Source of the DNA: CP2-2F sp034432555
GTDB lineage: Bacteria; Chloroflexota; Anaerolineae; Aggregatilineales; UBA2796
Length of the DNA: 64,000 nt
Reading direction: 5' to 3'
NCBI GenBank assembly: GCA_034432555.1
Contig: DAOUBW010000046.1
Span: 11,794 to 75,793, forward strand
The translations under genes were made by a program, and so were the position numbers. Each line of letters opens with the position of its first letter. Within the stretch, counting starts at the first letter, position 1. Of the stretch, positions 1 to 7,778 are shown piece after piece. The notes below the pieces were generated by a model. The model saw only the letters and a list, made by a program, of their open reading frames with translations. It had not been told where the DNA came from and ran no database searches.

Positions 1-2
1 TG

Positions 3-926
3 ACCTATTGGCTGCCCGATGCACCAAGCGATGCCAAGTGGCGCGCTGAGTTCTTTAAGCGCGTGGGCGGCGCTGCCCTGCTTGCGCCTAGCCAATATCC
101 GCTGCTGCGCGAACGGGCGATGGCGGCATTGGTCGCAGCCCGCGATATTCCGACGGCGGCGGTCATCTTCCAACACGCCTTAGAACATCCTGAGGCGGTG
201 GTGCGGCGGCTTGGCTGCATTGGGCTGGGCGCGCTGGGCGATAGCGAATACCTGCAATACCTAACGCCGATGTTGAACGACAGCGATCCGCGGGTGCGCT
301 TGGCGGTTGGCTTCGCATTGGGCGCCATCGGCACCGATGCGGCACTGGACGCGATGACCGAAGGCTTGCTGCAAGGAGATCGGGATTTGCAGCGCGCCAT
401 CGCAGAGGCGTTGGCAGCACTGCCGGGCGATGGTCATGCCCTGCTGCGCGAGGCAATCGCCAGCGACGAATTGGCGCTGCGCCGTGCGGCGGTCTATGGT
501 TTGGCGCGCATTCGCACCGCGTGGGCAGTGGCGCTCATCTACCGCACGCAGCTTGAAGATAGCGAGCCATACGTCCGCATGGCAGCCGACCAAGCCTTCA
601 ATCTTGCCGAAAGCCCTGATCAAGGTGGCATCCAACGCAATCCGCCCATTGATCAGATCGAGTGGCTGGTGGCGTGGATGAGCGAGCGCGGCGAAGTGGT
701 GCCAAGTGGCGAGAACGCGCCGCTTGCCCTGATCCGTTCGCTGCAAGAAGGCAACGCCGAAGTGCGGGCAGCCTCGGCGCGCACCCTTGCCGAAGTTGGG
801 CATGTGCGTGCGCTGAAAGCGCTCTACAAGGCGCTCACCGATCATGAGGATAGCGTGCGCGCTGAAGTTTACACGGCGCTGGGCACCGTGCAGCAGCGCG
901 TTGGCAGCCCGCTGCCGACGGTGTAG
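3..926 (+). CDS. HEAT-repeat protein (5' end outside window)
   Basis: The reading frame is open back to base 3 with no stop, so the gene starts upstream; about 307 residues are visible. The visible part is a run of paired amphipathic helices of about 31 residues with the HEAT/PBS-lyase spacing (for example LGCIGLGALGD, VRLAVGFALGAIG, LRRAAVYGLARI, VRAASARTLAEVG). Such alpha-solenoids are scaffolds for protein-protein contacts and no catalytic motif is seen. It ends 15 bases before the convergent aspartate kinase gene. The specific role cannot be told; a GTG at 63 could also initiate, but the coding continues in frame upstream of it. Confidence 0.85.
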   Translation, partial: TYWLPDAPSDAKWRAEFFKRVGGAALLAPSQYPLLRERAMAALVAARDIPTAAVIFQHALEHPEAVVRRLGCIGLGALGDSEYLQYLTPMLNDSDPRVRLAVGFALGAIGTDAALDAMTEGLLQGDRDLQRAIAEALAALPGDGHALLREAIASDELALRRAAVYGLARIRTAWAVALIYRTQLEDSEPYVRMAADQAFNLAESPDQGGIQRNPPIDQIEWLVAWMSERGEVVPSGENAPLALIRSLQEGNAEVRAASARTLAEVGHVRALKALYKALTDHEDSVRAEVYTALGTVQQRVGSPLPTV

Positions 927-941
927 TGTGCTGCACGGCGC

Positions 942-2306
942 TTAGGCTTCTACGGCGTCCGATTCGGTCAGGCTGTGGAACTGCTGCAAAGCATCGCGCA
1001 CATCGGTCGGGTTCACCGCCACCAGACGGCGTTCGTTCGCACCGAGCGCAGAGGCTAACGGGCGGATGTTCTTACTGAGGATCGGGCGTAGATCGGTGCG
1101 TGCGCCAATGGCGGCAATCACCTTGACGGGCTGCACGTCCCATTCGGGCAGCAGCGCCTTAAGCTGCCGCGCCGCCTCCAGCACTGCCTGCGGACCTTCG
1201 CTGGTCGGCACGACGAACACAAGCGTTGCACGGCGATAGCTCTGCATCACGATGACGGGATCGGCGGCAAGGCTGCCGATCTTTTCGCGCACTTTGCCCA
1301 AGAACGTGATTAGGTCAAAAGGCTGATCGCGCAAGGCAAGGTAGAGTCCGTCTACGGCGGTGACGGCCTTCACACGGTACGCGCCTTGCTGCGGATTGGC
1401 ATGAACCAACGTGCCATCGTGATCAAGGTTGCGCGGATTACGCACGCGCAGCGGAATATTGTTGCGGATCAGCGGCTCTATGGCGCCGGGATGTAGCAGC
1501 CGCGCACCGAAAAACGCCAACTCGCCAATTTCTTCATAGGTTAGCGAAGGGATCACACGCGCATTCGGCACTAGGGCAGGGTCAGCGCTCATGATCCCGT
1601 CTACGCTTGTCCACATCCACACCTCATCCGCGCCAAGTGCCGCCGCTAAAAGCGTGGCGGTCAGGTCGCTGCCGCCGCGCCCAAGCGTGGTTGGCTCACC
1701 ATTGCGCGTTGCGCCGATGAAGCCCGCCACAATCGGCACGACGCCGCTATCCAGCAGCGGGCGCAGAATATGTTCGGCGCGCTCATCAATTACGTCGCGC
1801 AGCGGATGCGCGTTTTGATGCATGTTGTCCGTGATGATGACCGATTCCGCCTCCACCAACGCGGCGCGCAAGCCTTCTTGCTGGGCAAGGGCAGCCGTGA
1901 TGCTCGCCATCAGGCGCTCGCCAACTGCCATGACGGCATCACGCTGCTGTGGCAGCAGGGCGCCGCTGTGCGCCACGCCATCGCAGAGCGCCAGAACGTT
2001 AAAGAGGTAGTTATCCAGCTTTTGGAGGAGGTGCTGGCGCAGCGAACCAGCCGCAAACAGGCTCTCGATCAAGGTGATGTGATCGGCGCGCAAGCCCGAC
2101 ATCAGGCGGCGGTAAGCGGTCACTTCGCGCTGTTGGGCAAATTCGGCGGCGCGGCGCAGCGTATCGGTTGCACCGCTCATGGCAGAGATGACCACGACCA
2201 CACGCTGCCATGCCAGCCACTCCGCATGGATGATCTGAATCACGCGGCGTAGTTGTTGGGCATCCGCCGTGAGTGAGCCGCCGAATTTCATCACTAAGAG
2301 CGCCAT
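942..2306 (-). CDS. lysC: Aspartate kinase
   Basis: A 454-residue monofunctional aspartokinase, phosphorylating L-aspartate at the entry to the lysine, threonine and methionine pathway. The KFGGS nucleotide/substrate loop is at residues 7-11. The core includes GRGGSDLTA and the DEVWMWTSVDG segment that typifies the amino-acid kinase fold. The C-terminal third (about 310-454) has the length and pattern of two ACT regulatory domains, so feedback control by an amino acid is expected. No homoserine dehydrogenase domain follows. The ATG lies 25 bases after the stop of the thioredoxin-like gene with a GGGAA just upstream, so it is probably the last gene of the DUF4395-thioredoxin operon and may share its attenuator. 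Confidence 0.93.
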   Translation of the reverse strand: MALLVMKFGGSLTADAQQLRRVIQIIHAEWLAWQRVVVVISAMSGATDTLRRAAEFAQQREVTAYRRLMSGLRADHITLIESLFAAGSLRQHLLQKLDNYLFNVLALCDGVAHSGALLPQQRDAVMAVGERLMASITAALAQQEGLRAALVEAESVIITDNMHQNAHPLRDVIDERAEHILRPLLDSGVVPIVAGFIGATRNGEPTTLGRGGSDLTATLLAAALGADEVWMWTSVDGIMSADPALVPNARVIPSLTYEEIGELAFFGARLLHPGAIEPLIRNNIPLRVRNPRNLDHDGTLVHANPQQGAYRVKAVTAVDGLYLALRDQPFDLITFLGKVREKIGSLAADPVIVMQSYRRATLVFVVPTSEGPQAVLEAARQLKALLPEWDVQPVKVIAAIGARTDLRPILSKNIRPLASALGANERRLVAVNPTDVRDALQQFHSLTESDAVEA

Positions 2307-2331
2307 AAGGTTTGTTCCCTAGCCCGCCTGC

Positions 2332-2733
2332 TTAGGCGTTTAGCTGCTGCCGCAGGACTTCAAGGCTTGCCACACCGCGATTGACATAGCGTAACGCTAA
2401 AGTCTCATCTAATACAAAGGTGGTGGGCGCTGAAAAAACGCCCCACCGATCTGCGACATCGGGCTGTTCGGTGGCATCGACCTGCACCACCTGCACCTTA
2501 GCGCCAAGCTCGTGCTGCAGTTGGTGCAGGGCAGGCAGTTGTTGGGTGCGGCACGGCGCGCAAAAAGGCGTGGTGAAATAGACAACGGTTGGCACGCCGC
2601 TTGGCAAGGTTGCCAGCCAGGGATCGCGTTGGGCAAGGCGGGCTGCCTGCCGCAGCGCCCAACGGTTATAGAGCAGCCATGCCGCCACGCCCACAGCCAT
2701 AATCAGCCCTGCTAAAATCAGCCGTTCTAGCAT
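2332..2733 (-). CDS. Membrane-anchored thioredoxin-like protein
   Basis: A 133-residue thioredoxin-fold protein. An N-terminal membrane anchor covers residues about 5-22. The redox motif CAPC is at Cys58/Cys61, inside VVYFTTPFCAPC, and a cis-Pro region follows (FSAPTTFVL). It would be a thiol:disulfide oxidoreductase acting at the outer face of the membrane. I chose the ATG at 2733, which sits two bases after the stop of the DUF4395 gene; the longer open frame upstream overlaps that gene and is not needed. The pairing of a DUF4395 membrane protein with a thioredoxin is a recurrent arrangement in Chloroflexota and Actinobacteria. Confidence 0.88.
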   Translation of the reverse strand: MLERLILAGLIMAVGVAAWLLYNRWALRQAARLAQRDPWLATLPSGVPTVVYFTTPFCAPCRTQQLPALHQLQHELGAKVQVVQVDATEQPDVADRWGVFSAPTTFVLDETLALRYVNRGVASLEVLRQQLNA

Positions 2734-2735
2734 GG

Positions 2736-3209
2736 TTAACGCTCCTTTGTGTTCAGCGGCGCCTGTGTGAAGCCCGCCACGCCCAACCGATGCAGTTGGT
2801 AGTAGAGCAGGCAGCCCACACAAATGCCCGCGAACAAATTCAAAGCCGCCAGCGCCACCACCAGCCAACTGAGCGCCCAGCCCAGCGCGCCAATGCCCAG
2901 CGCAAAACTCAGCACGGCAACCAGCAGCACCACGCCGCCCACTCCTTGCGCAAAACGGTGCGGCTCTGGGTTATCCACCTGCACAGCAGGCTTCAGAATG
3001 CCCGTCGGCTTCAGCGCCAAGAAATAGATCGCCTTGAACAGCCCTAAGCTGGGAAAGGCTGTGCCGATGATCATCACGGCGGTTACGAACGCCACCAAAA
3101 GCGGCAACTCCAGCACGAAGGCTAGGATCAAAAGGCTGATGATGAACGCCTGATTGGTGCGAAGCGCACTGTGATCAACCTTGCGCCCAGAACTTGCAGC
3201 GATTGACAT
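2736..3209 (-). CDS. DUF4395 family membrane protein
   Basis: A 157-residue integral membrane protein. A short polar N-terminus is followed by four hydrophobic segments (about 22-48, 50-68, 90-110, 112-138), with a conserved-looking loop (VDNPEPHRFAQGVGG) and a Cys pair in the last segment (FAGICVGC). This matches the DUF4395 family, whose biochemical role is unknown but which is often linked to thioredoxins and sulfur-handling genes. It is first in an operon with the thioredoxin-like gene (2-base gap) and aspartate kinase. It lies about 30 bases downstream of an intrinsic terminator and a cysteine-containing leader ORF, so it is likely controlled by transcription attenuation. Confidence 0.85.
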   Translation of the reverse strand: MSIAASSGRKVDHSALRTNQAFIISLLILAFVLELPLLVAFVTAVMIIGTAFPSLGLFKAIYFLALKPTGILKPAVQVDNPEPHRFAQGVGGVVLLVAVLSFALGIGALGWALSWLVVALAALNLFAGICVGCLLYYQLHRLGVAGFTQAPLNTKER

Positions 3210-3240
3210 ATGTGTTTTCCCCTTTGCTCACACAAACAAA

Positions 3241-3263
3241 AAGGGCTAACCGAGTTAGCCCTT
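3241..3263 (-). terminator. Attenuator terminator upstream of DUF4395 operon
   Basis: A perfect 10-bp stem (AAGGGCTAAC/GTTAGCCCTT) with a 3-base loop, followed in minus-strand RNA by UUUUUGUUUGUG. It lies in the 5' leader of the DUF4395 gene, between the leader ORF (stop at 3300) and the start codon at 3209, so it cannot serve as the end of an ordinary upstream gene. Its 5' arm plus loop can instead pair with RNA from 3299-3308, with one bulged G; that segment spans the leader ORF's stop codon. Confidence 0.8.
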
Positions 3264-3299
3264 GTGCATGACATGCGAATACAGCAAAACAGCAGCGCG

Positions 3300-3380
3300 C
3301 TAACCTCGTCCCTTTGATGCGTGGCAGTTACACATACAAGCCAGAATGTGGGTGATGGTTCGCATTTGAAGTTGCTGCAT
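3300..3380 (-). CDS. Cysteine-containing leader peptide (26 aa)
   Basis: A 27-codon ORF encoding a 26-residue peptide with three Cys at positions 15, 17 and 19 (ACMCNCH), ending seven codons later at TAG. It starts 7 bases after a good -10 box, so its mRNA may begin at or next to the AUG with no Shine-Dalgarno. Stalling at the Cys codons would leave the stop-codon region free to form an antiterminator; complete translation would cover it. This is the geometry of amino-acid leader-peptide attenuation. Conservation has not been tested. Confidence 0.65.
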   Translation of the reverse strand: MQQLQMRTITHILACMCNCHASKGRG

Positions 3381-3387
3381 GGTGAGT

Positions 3388-3416
3388 ATTGTAGTGGCAC
3401 TTGGCACAAAAGGCAA
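3388..3416 (-). promoter_or_regulatory. Promoter of leader ORF / DUF4395 operon
   Basis: On the minus strand TTGCCT (3416-3411), a 17-base spacer, then TACAAT (3393-3388). The predicted start of transcription coincides with the leader ATG at 3380, implying a leaderless leader peptide. Confidence 0.6.
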
Positions 3417-3491
3417 GGTGGATGTATGCGCTCATGGGCAACTAAAAATGTATATATTCTGTAATGGGTACAATACGCGCCAAAATTCTGC

Positions 3492-3497
3492 TATAAT
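3492..3497 (+). promoter_or_regulatory. -10 box of gatC promoter
   Basis: A consensus TATAAT 48 bases before the gatC ATG; the -35 region (near 3469) is poor. It is divergent from the attenuated operon promoter. Confidence 0.45.
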
Positions 3498-3544
3498 GGC
3501 GCACAAGACAGCACCTTTGGCGTGCCAATGCGTTGAGGAACCCT

Positions 3545-3832
3545 ATGAAACTGAGCCGTGAAGAAGTGATGCAGATTGCCGAGCTTGCCAAACTGAGCCT
3601 GACCGAAAGTGAGATTGAGCAATATGCTAATCAGCTTTCAGCGGTGCTGGAGTATGCCTCGCGGCTTGAGCAACTTGAGACTGCCGATATTCCGCCCACA
3701 GCCAGTGTGCTGCCACTTAGCAACGTGCTGCGTGACGATGTGGTGCGCCCATCGCTGGCGCGTGAGCAAGTGACGGCAAACGCCGCTGAGTCCATTGAAG
3801 GGCAGTTTCGTGTTGATGCTGTGTTAGAATAG
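3545..3832 (+). CDS. gatC: Asp-tRNA(Asn)/Glu-tRNA(Gln) amidotransferase subunit C
   Basis: A 95-residue GatC, the small subunit of the GatCAB amidotransferase that corrects Glu-tRNA(Gln) and Asp-tRNA(Asn). It has the typical start (SREEVMQIAELAKLSLTESE), the middle helix with QLSAVLEYASRLEQLET, and the tail region LRDDVVRPSL. The ATG at 3545 is preceded by GAGGA at five bases; an in-frame TTG at 3533 is less likely. gatA and gatB are not adjacent. The next gene, a response regulator, starts 30 bases later and may be co-transcribed. Confidence 0.93.
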   Translation: MKLSREEVMQIAELAKLSLTESEIEQYANQLSAVLEYASRLEQLETADIPPTASVLPLSNVLRDDVVRPSLAREQVTANAAESIEGQFRVDAVLE

Positions 3833-3862
3833 CATCCGCTGCTTAGCCTAAAGCGAGGTACT

Positions 3863-4729
3863 ATGCTCAAAAAACGCTTACTGCTCATCGAAGATGATTT
3901 TGACGTGGCAGAAATGCTGCAAGTCTATTTCACAGCGCAAGGCTACGAGATTTTCAACGCGCTGAACGGCAAAGAAGGCATCGCTATGGCGCGGGCGAAA
4001 TCGCCCAACCTGATCCTGCTGGATGTGATGCTGCCAGATATGGATGGCTTTGATGTATGCAAAGGCTTGCGGACAACGCCGCTCACCAAATACATCCCAA
4101 TCATCTTCCTGACGCAGCGTGATCGCCGCGCAGACAAAGTGGCGGGCTTAGAGCTTGGTGCGGATGATTACATCACCAAGCCTTTTGATATTGAAGAACT
4201 GCGCTTGCGCGCACAAGGCTCGCTGCGGCGCGCCAGCCGTGAGGCACTGACCGATGACCGCACAGGCTTGCCCACTGAATCCGCCATCCGTGAGGCGGAA
4301 GCCACCTTCGCAGGACGCACCAATTGGCAGCGCCTGCAAATCACGCTGAATGGCTTCAACGCCTTCCGCGATTATTATGGCTTTGTGGCAGCTGACGAGG
4401 TGCTTGGCTTCTTTGGTCACACGCTGGCAGAAAGCCTTTCGCGGCACGGCACGCCTGAAGACTTTGGCGGGATGCATAACGAGACGCGCTACACTGTTTT
4501 CACTTTTGCGCCGAACCTGCCCGCCCTGATCGACTCGCTCACCAACGCCTTGGCAGTTGGCTTCCCAACCTTTTACAGCTTTGCCGACCGCGAACGCGGC
4601 TATCTGGTCTTTCAGGAAGGCAAGGCAGACGAACAGCGCGTGCCGCTGCTCTCGGTAACGATCACGGTCTCGGAGCACGGCGCGCCCTCTACCGACGACG
4701 CGCCCAAAACAGCCGCCAGCAGCGTTTAG
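3863..4729 (+). CDS. Response regulator with degenerate GGDEF-like domain
   Basis: 288 residues. Residues 1-125 are a canonical receiver: acidic pocket E10-D11-D12, phospho-acceptor Asp54 (LLDVMLPDMDG), and the Lys of YITKPF. From about 133 the chain follows the beginning of a GGDEF domain (DDRTGLPTESAI, then FNAFRDYYGFVAADEVLGFF). Where the GG(D/E)EF active site should be, the sequence reads FGGMHNETRYTVF, so diguanylate cyclase activity is unlikely. It probably works as a phosphorylation-controlled binding module. The last 20 residues are low complexity. A strong terminator follows at once. Confidence 0.85.
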   Translation: MLKKRLLLIEDDFDVAEMLQVYFTAQGYEIFNALNGKEGIAMARAKSPNLILLDVMLPDMDGFDVCKGLRTTPLTKYIPIIFLTQRDRRADKVAGLELGADDYITKPFDIEELRLRAQGSLRRASREALTDDRTGLPTESAIREAEATFAGRTNWQRLQITLNGFNAFRDYYGFVAADEVLGFFGHTLAESLSRHGTPEDFGGMHNETRYTVFTFAPNLPALIDSLTNALAVGFPTFYSFADRERGYLVFQEGKADEQRVPLLSVTITVSEHGAPSTDDAPKTAASSV

Positions 4730-4734
4730 CCCGC

Positions 4735-4765
4735 GGGCGGGAAACACACTTCCCGCCCTTGTTTG
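4735..4765 (+). terminator. Intrinsic terminator after the response regulator
   Basis: A 9-bp perfect stem (GGGCGGGAA/TTCCCGCCC) with a 6-base loop and a TTGTTT tail. The same stem sequence recurs at 54725-54744. Confidence 0.75.
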
Positions 4766-4767
4766 GC

Positions 4768-4932
4768 TCAGCCGTCCGCTGTCTTTTCATCCTCTGCCAG
4801 TGTGTGCAGCATCTCTGCCTCTTGGCGCAGGCGGCGTGCCTTCAGCACCAGATAGCCGACCAACAGCAGCATAATCACGCCCGCCAGCCCATAGCCCAAA
4901 ATCATGTATTCAATGTTGTTAGGGGTTGTCAT
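4768..4932 (-). CDS. ccmD: CcmD-like small heme-exporter membrane protein
   Basis: A 54-residue ORF beginning MTTPNNIEYMILGYG, with one hydrophobic segment (about 10-30) followed by a basic-acidic helix (KARRLRQEAEML). Size, topology and position directly after ccmC match CcmD, which supports CcmC in heme delivery for c-type cytochrome assembly. The start lies 22 bases after the ccmC stop. Assignment rests on context and architecture, since CcmD is poorly conserved. Confidence 0.7.
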   Translation of the reverse strand: MTTPNNIEYMILGYGLAGVIMLLLVGYLVLKARRLRQEAEMLHTLAEDEKTADG

Positions 4933-4954
4933 CGCTCAGTATGCCCTAGTGCCT

Positions 4955-5746
4955 CTAGTGCGTCTGTGTCAAAAGGCGCGCTTTTAAGAGCTGCACACGC
5001 GCCGCGATGTTTTCCAAGCGCACCCGATGCCACAGCAGCACCACAGCCGCCACACACCACCAAGTCATGGCAATGCCCATTGTCGCGCCGATCCGCGCAT
5101 CGGTGCGTACCTCGAATTCGCCCTGTGCGGTTGGGTTAGCCACGCTCGGACCGATCACCACCGGATGCAAGGTGTCATCGCGCACACGCGGAATCATGAA
5201 GACGTAGATCACGCTGGCAAAGGCAAGGATGCCGTAGATTGCCGCAAAGCGCGCCCGCCGATCTGGGTCTTCAATGGCGCCACGCAAGGTGAGGTACGCT
5301 GCGTAGAGCAGCCACATCACCGCCATGCCGTTCAAGCGTGGGTCAGCCGTCCACCATGTATTCCAGATCGGGCGCGCCCAAGCAGAGCCTGTCACAAGGC
5401 AGACCGTCATCAGCGGCAAGCCAACCTCAACGCTGCTCACGGCGAGTTGATCCCATCTTTGATCGCGGGTGGCGAGGTAGGCAATGCCTGCCAGCACCGT
5501 GATGAAAAAGACGACCGATCCGCCCGCATACGACGAGACGTGAATATAGAAAATGCGCTGCGCGTGACCTTGTACGGCATCCGTGCCGGCGTAGAAGAAC
5601 GCCATATAGAGCATCACGAACATGCCCAGCAGCGTAGCGATGCTTAAACCTAGCAACAGGCGCGTTCGCCAGCGTGGGTAACTGATAGCCAGTGGGTCAT
5701 CGGCTGTTGCACTTTGAATGTGCAGCATAGGTTGGGCAGTTGCCAT
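4955..5746 (-). CDS. ccmC: Cytochrome c biogenesis heme-handling protein CcmC
   Basis: 263 residues with six hydrophobic segments. It carries the tryptophan-rich heme-binding signature WNTWWTADPRL (around residue 130) and the His-containing loops HAQRIFYIHV and DDTLHPVV expected of CcmC. It presents heme at the outer membrane face for c-type cytochrome maturation. ccmD follows, but ccmA, ccmB, ccmE and ccmF are not in the window. The ATG is preceded by AGGAG, with a TATAAT about 48 bases upstream. Confidence 0.9.
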   Translation of the reverse strand: MATAQPMLHIQSATADDPLAISYPRWRTRLLLGLSIATLLGMFVMLYMAFFYAGTDAVQGHAQRIFYIHVSSYAGGSVVFFITVLAGIAYLATRDQRWDQLAVSSVEVGLPLMTVCLVTGSAWARPIWNTWWTADPRLNGMAVMWLLYAAYLTLRGAIEDPDRRARFAAIYGILAFASVIYVFMIPRVRDDTLHPVVIGPSVANPTAQGEFEVRTDARIGATMGIAMTWWCVAAVVLLWHRVRLENIAARVQLLKARLLTQTH

Positions 5747-5793
5747 ACCACCAATTCTCCTAAAATCTACATGAACCTACAAATTCATTTAGA

Positions 5794-5799
5794 ATTATA
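5794..5799 (-). promoter_or_regulatory. -10 box of ccmC promoter
   Basis: TATAAT on the minus strand in an AT-rich gap upstream of ccmC. No good -35 box is visible. Confidence 0.45.
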
Positions 5800-5825
5800 G
5801 CATACTCCGATCTATATCGCAGAAC

Positions 5826-6575
5826 CTATGGCATAGCAAGTCCGCCGTCCACGTGGAGCGCTTGCCCTGTCACGAAGCGTGCTGCATCCGAACACAGGAA
5901 CAGCACAACCGCTGCCACTTCCTCAGGTGTGCCAAGCCTGCCCTGTGGATTGTGCGTGGTGGCAGGCAGCGGCAGGTTGGGCAGCGCAATCTCGGCAGGG
6001 CAGATTGCGTTGACGCGCACGCCTTGCGGTGCAAGTTCGCGGGCAGCCTCACGAGTCATGCCGATGACGGCAGCTTTGCTGGCAACATAAGGCGCATGGT
6101 CTGCCAAGGGCAGCGAATGCCCATAGGCACTGGCAAGGTTGACGATCACGCCGCCGCCTTCCTCAACCATCACACGGCTGGCAAGCTGAGTCATGAAGAA
6201 GGTGCCGGTCAGGTTGATCTCGATGATGCGCCGCCAGTCATACTCATCAATCTTGACGAAAGGCGCTGCGCGCAGCGTGCCAGCCGCATTCACCAAGATG
6301 TGCAGATGTTCAAAGCGATCACGGACTGCCTCAATCATGGCAGATGCCTGATACTTGTTAGAGACATCCCCTTGAAAGGCGAAGGCACGCCCGCCCTGTG
6401 CCGTGATCTCATCCGCCAATGCGTCGGAACGATCTGGATTCAGGTCACCAATGCCAACCGCAGCGCCAGCCGCTGCCAACGCCAAGACAATCGCCCGTCC
6501 CACATCGGCGCCGCCCCCTGTGACGAGCGCCACTTTGCCGTGCAAATCCACCGAAAACGGGGCGCTGTAGCTCAT
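5826..6575 (-). CDS. SDR family oxidoreductase
   Basis: A 249-residue classical short-chain dehydrogenase. It has the TGGGADVGRAI dinucleotide loop (TGxxxGxG type), an Asp after beta-2 (GDLNPDRS) suggesting NAD preference, the NAAG motif (VNAAGTL), the catalytic Ser-Tyr-Lys region (NLASAYGHS, then YVASKAA) and the usual C-terminus (FVTGQALHVDGG). The substrate is unknown; FabG- or sugar-dehydrogenase-like enzymes are possible. The ATG overlaps the esterase stop in an ATGA, so the two are translationally coupled. A longer frame start at 6593 lies inside the esterase gene. Confidence 0.88.
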   Translation of the reverse strand: MSYSAPFSVDLHGKVALVTGGGADVGRAIVLALAAAGAAVGIGDLNPDRSDALADEITAQGGRAFAFQGDVSNKYQASAMIEAVRDRFEHLHILVNAAGTLRAAPFVKIDEYDWRRIIEINLTGTFFMTQLASRVMVEEGGGVIVNLASAYGHSLPLADHAPYVASKAAVIGMTREAARELAPQGVRVNAICPAEIALPNLPLPATTHNPQGRLGTPEEVAAVVLFLCSDAARFVTGQALHVDGGLAMP

Positions 6576-7234
6576 AGCCGCTCTGCCAGCCACTGCGTCA
6601 GCAAACGCATTCCGCCCGCACCCACGCGATGCCCAACGGCTTCCTCAAAAAAGGTGACTTGGGCGTCATGCGCGGTCAGCAGATCGCGGTTTTTGCGCGC
6701 AATCTCCACCGGAATCACGTCATCGTCTGTGCCATGCAGGATCAGCACGGGCAGATTGCCCAACGGCGGGATGATCTGCTTGGTCAGATAGCCGGGAATG
6801 AAGCCACCCAAAGAGACGACTGCACGTAGGCGCGTTGGCTCCGCCAGCATGTAAGCATACGCCATCGAGGCGCCTTGCGAAAAGCCGAGCATTACCATGC
6901 GCGTATCATCCACTGTGTAGCGCTGTTTGATTGCCGCAATCAGGCTGTCTAGGTAAACGAGCGCCTCTTGCAAGGTGGCGGGATCCGTTTTGCCCACCTC
7001 AAATTTGAACCACGAATAGCCCTGATTAGGTGCCTTCAGGGGCGCACGCGGACTCACGATCAGCCACGCAGCGCTTGCCGCACGGCTGAACACCCACGGT
7101 GCGTCTTCATCGCCTTCAAAGCCGTGCAGCATCACTAGCAGCGGATGAGCGTTCGTGCTTTGCGGCACACGGACGCGGCACGGCACGCCGCCGATCGCAA
7201 GGTGTTCGGCGGCAGTATGCAGTTCTTCGGACAT
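6572..7234 (-). CDS. Alpha/beta-hydrolase, phospholipase/carboxylesterase type
   Basis: 220 residues. It has the oxyanion loop MLHGFEGDE, the nucleophile elbow GFSQGAS, the acid LHGTDDDVIP and the His near the C-terminus (AVGHRVG), in the order of the YpfH/YtaP-like carboxylesterase family. A cytoplasmic esterase on small acyl esters is likely; the substrate is unknown. It starts five bases after the PPOX gene and overlaps the SDR gene by four, forming a three-gene operon. Confidence 0.87.
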   Translation of the reverse strand: MSEELHTAAEHLAIGGVPCRVRVPQSTNAHPLLVMLHGFEGDEDAPWVFSRAASAAWLIVSPRAPLKAPNQGYSWFKFEVGKTDPATLQEALVYLDSLIAAIKQRYTVDDTRMVMLGFSQGASMAYAYMLAEPTRLRAVVSLGGFIPGYLTKQIIPPLGNLPVLILHGTDDDVIPVEIARKNRDLLTAHDAQVTFFEEAVGHRVGAGGMRLLTQWLAERL

Positions 7235-7239
7235 GCTGT

Positions 7240-7632
7240 TTAACGCCCGTTGATCTTGTGCATGGCGATTTTGTAGGTGACGCGCACCTCACCTTCTGCC
7301 AATTCATATTCTTCCCTGCCGCGATATTTCAGTGCGAGCTTTTTGATGACATCATGCGCGCCAACCTCAGTTTCTTCGGCAACCACACCGCGCACTTCCG
7401 CCCAGTGGTACTGATTCTCAGGGTCAATGATGAGGACGGTCACTTTGGCATCGCGGCGCATGTTGCGGTCTTTTTGGCGTCCGCGGGCGGTGTTCACAAT
7501 GAGATGCTCACCGTCAAAATCAAACCAGACAGGCGTCACTTGCGGCTGTCCATCAGGCATGACGGTTGCCAATGAGCAAGCAATTGGGCGTGTGAACAAA
7601 TCGCGCAGATTTTCGGGTAGGCTAACAGCCAT
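7240..7632 (-). CDS. PPOX-class flavin/F420-binding oxidoreductase
   Basis: A 130-residue split-barrel protein of the pyridoxamine-phosphate-oxidase-like superfamily. Features include LATVMPDGQPQVTPVWFDFDGEH, then ARGRQKDRNMRRDAKVTVLI and PENQYHWAEVRG, which is the usual pattern of small F420- or FMN-dependent enzymes. The start ATG at 7632 has GGAG nine bases upstream; an ATG at 7647 is the alternative. Its substrate cannot be read from sequence. It is the first gene of the operon with the esterase and SDR. Confidence 0.85.
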   Translation of the reverse strand: MAVSLPENLRDLFTRPIACSLATVMPDGQPQVTPVWFDFDGEHLIVNTARGRQKDRNMRRDAKVTVLIIDPENQYHWAEVRGVVAEETEVGAHDVIKKLALKYRGREEYELAEGEVRVTYKIAMHKINGR

Positions 7633-7728
7633 TGTTGAAAACTCCATCGTGAAAAACAGAAACCTACCTAGATCGTAGGCGAAATGAGCAAGCATGGCAA
7701 CTTTTGGACAATAACATTCAGGCAGCAA

Positions 7729-7757
7729 AACAGCCCTTAGGTGTGCTAAGGGCTGTT
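7729..7757 (-). terminator. Intrinsic terminator after the EspG-like gene
   Basis: A perfect 12-bp stem (AACAGCCCTTAG with its complement) and a 5-base loop, followed on the minus strand by a short T run. It lies 21 bases after the stop at 7779. Confidence 0.8.
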
Positions 7758-7778
7758 GACAGTCATTGCGGGTATCGT

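Noticed and set aside
3128..3409. A 93-codon minus-strand frame across the DUF4395 leader
   Set aside because: It overlaps the start of the DUF4395 gene and crosses the attenuator hairpin; the composition is not protein-like. The shorter leader ORF in another frame explains the region better.
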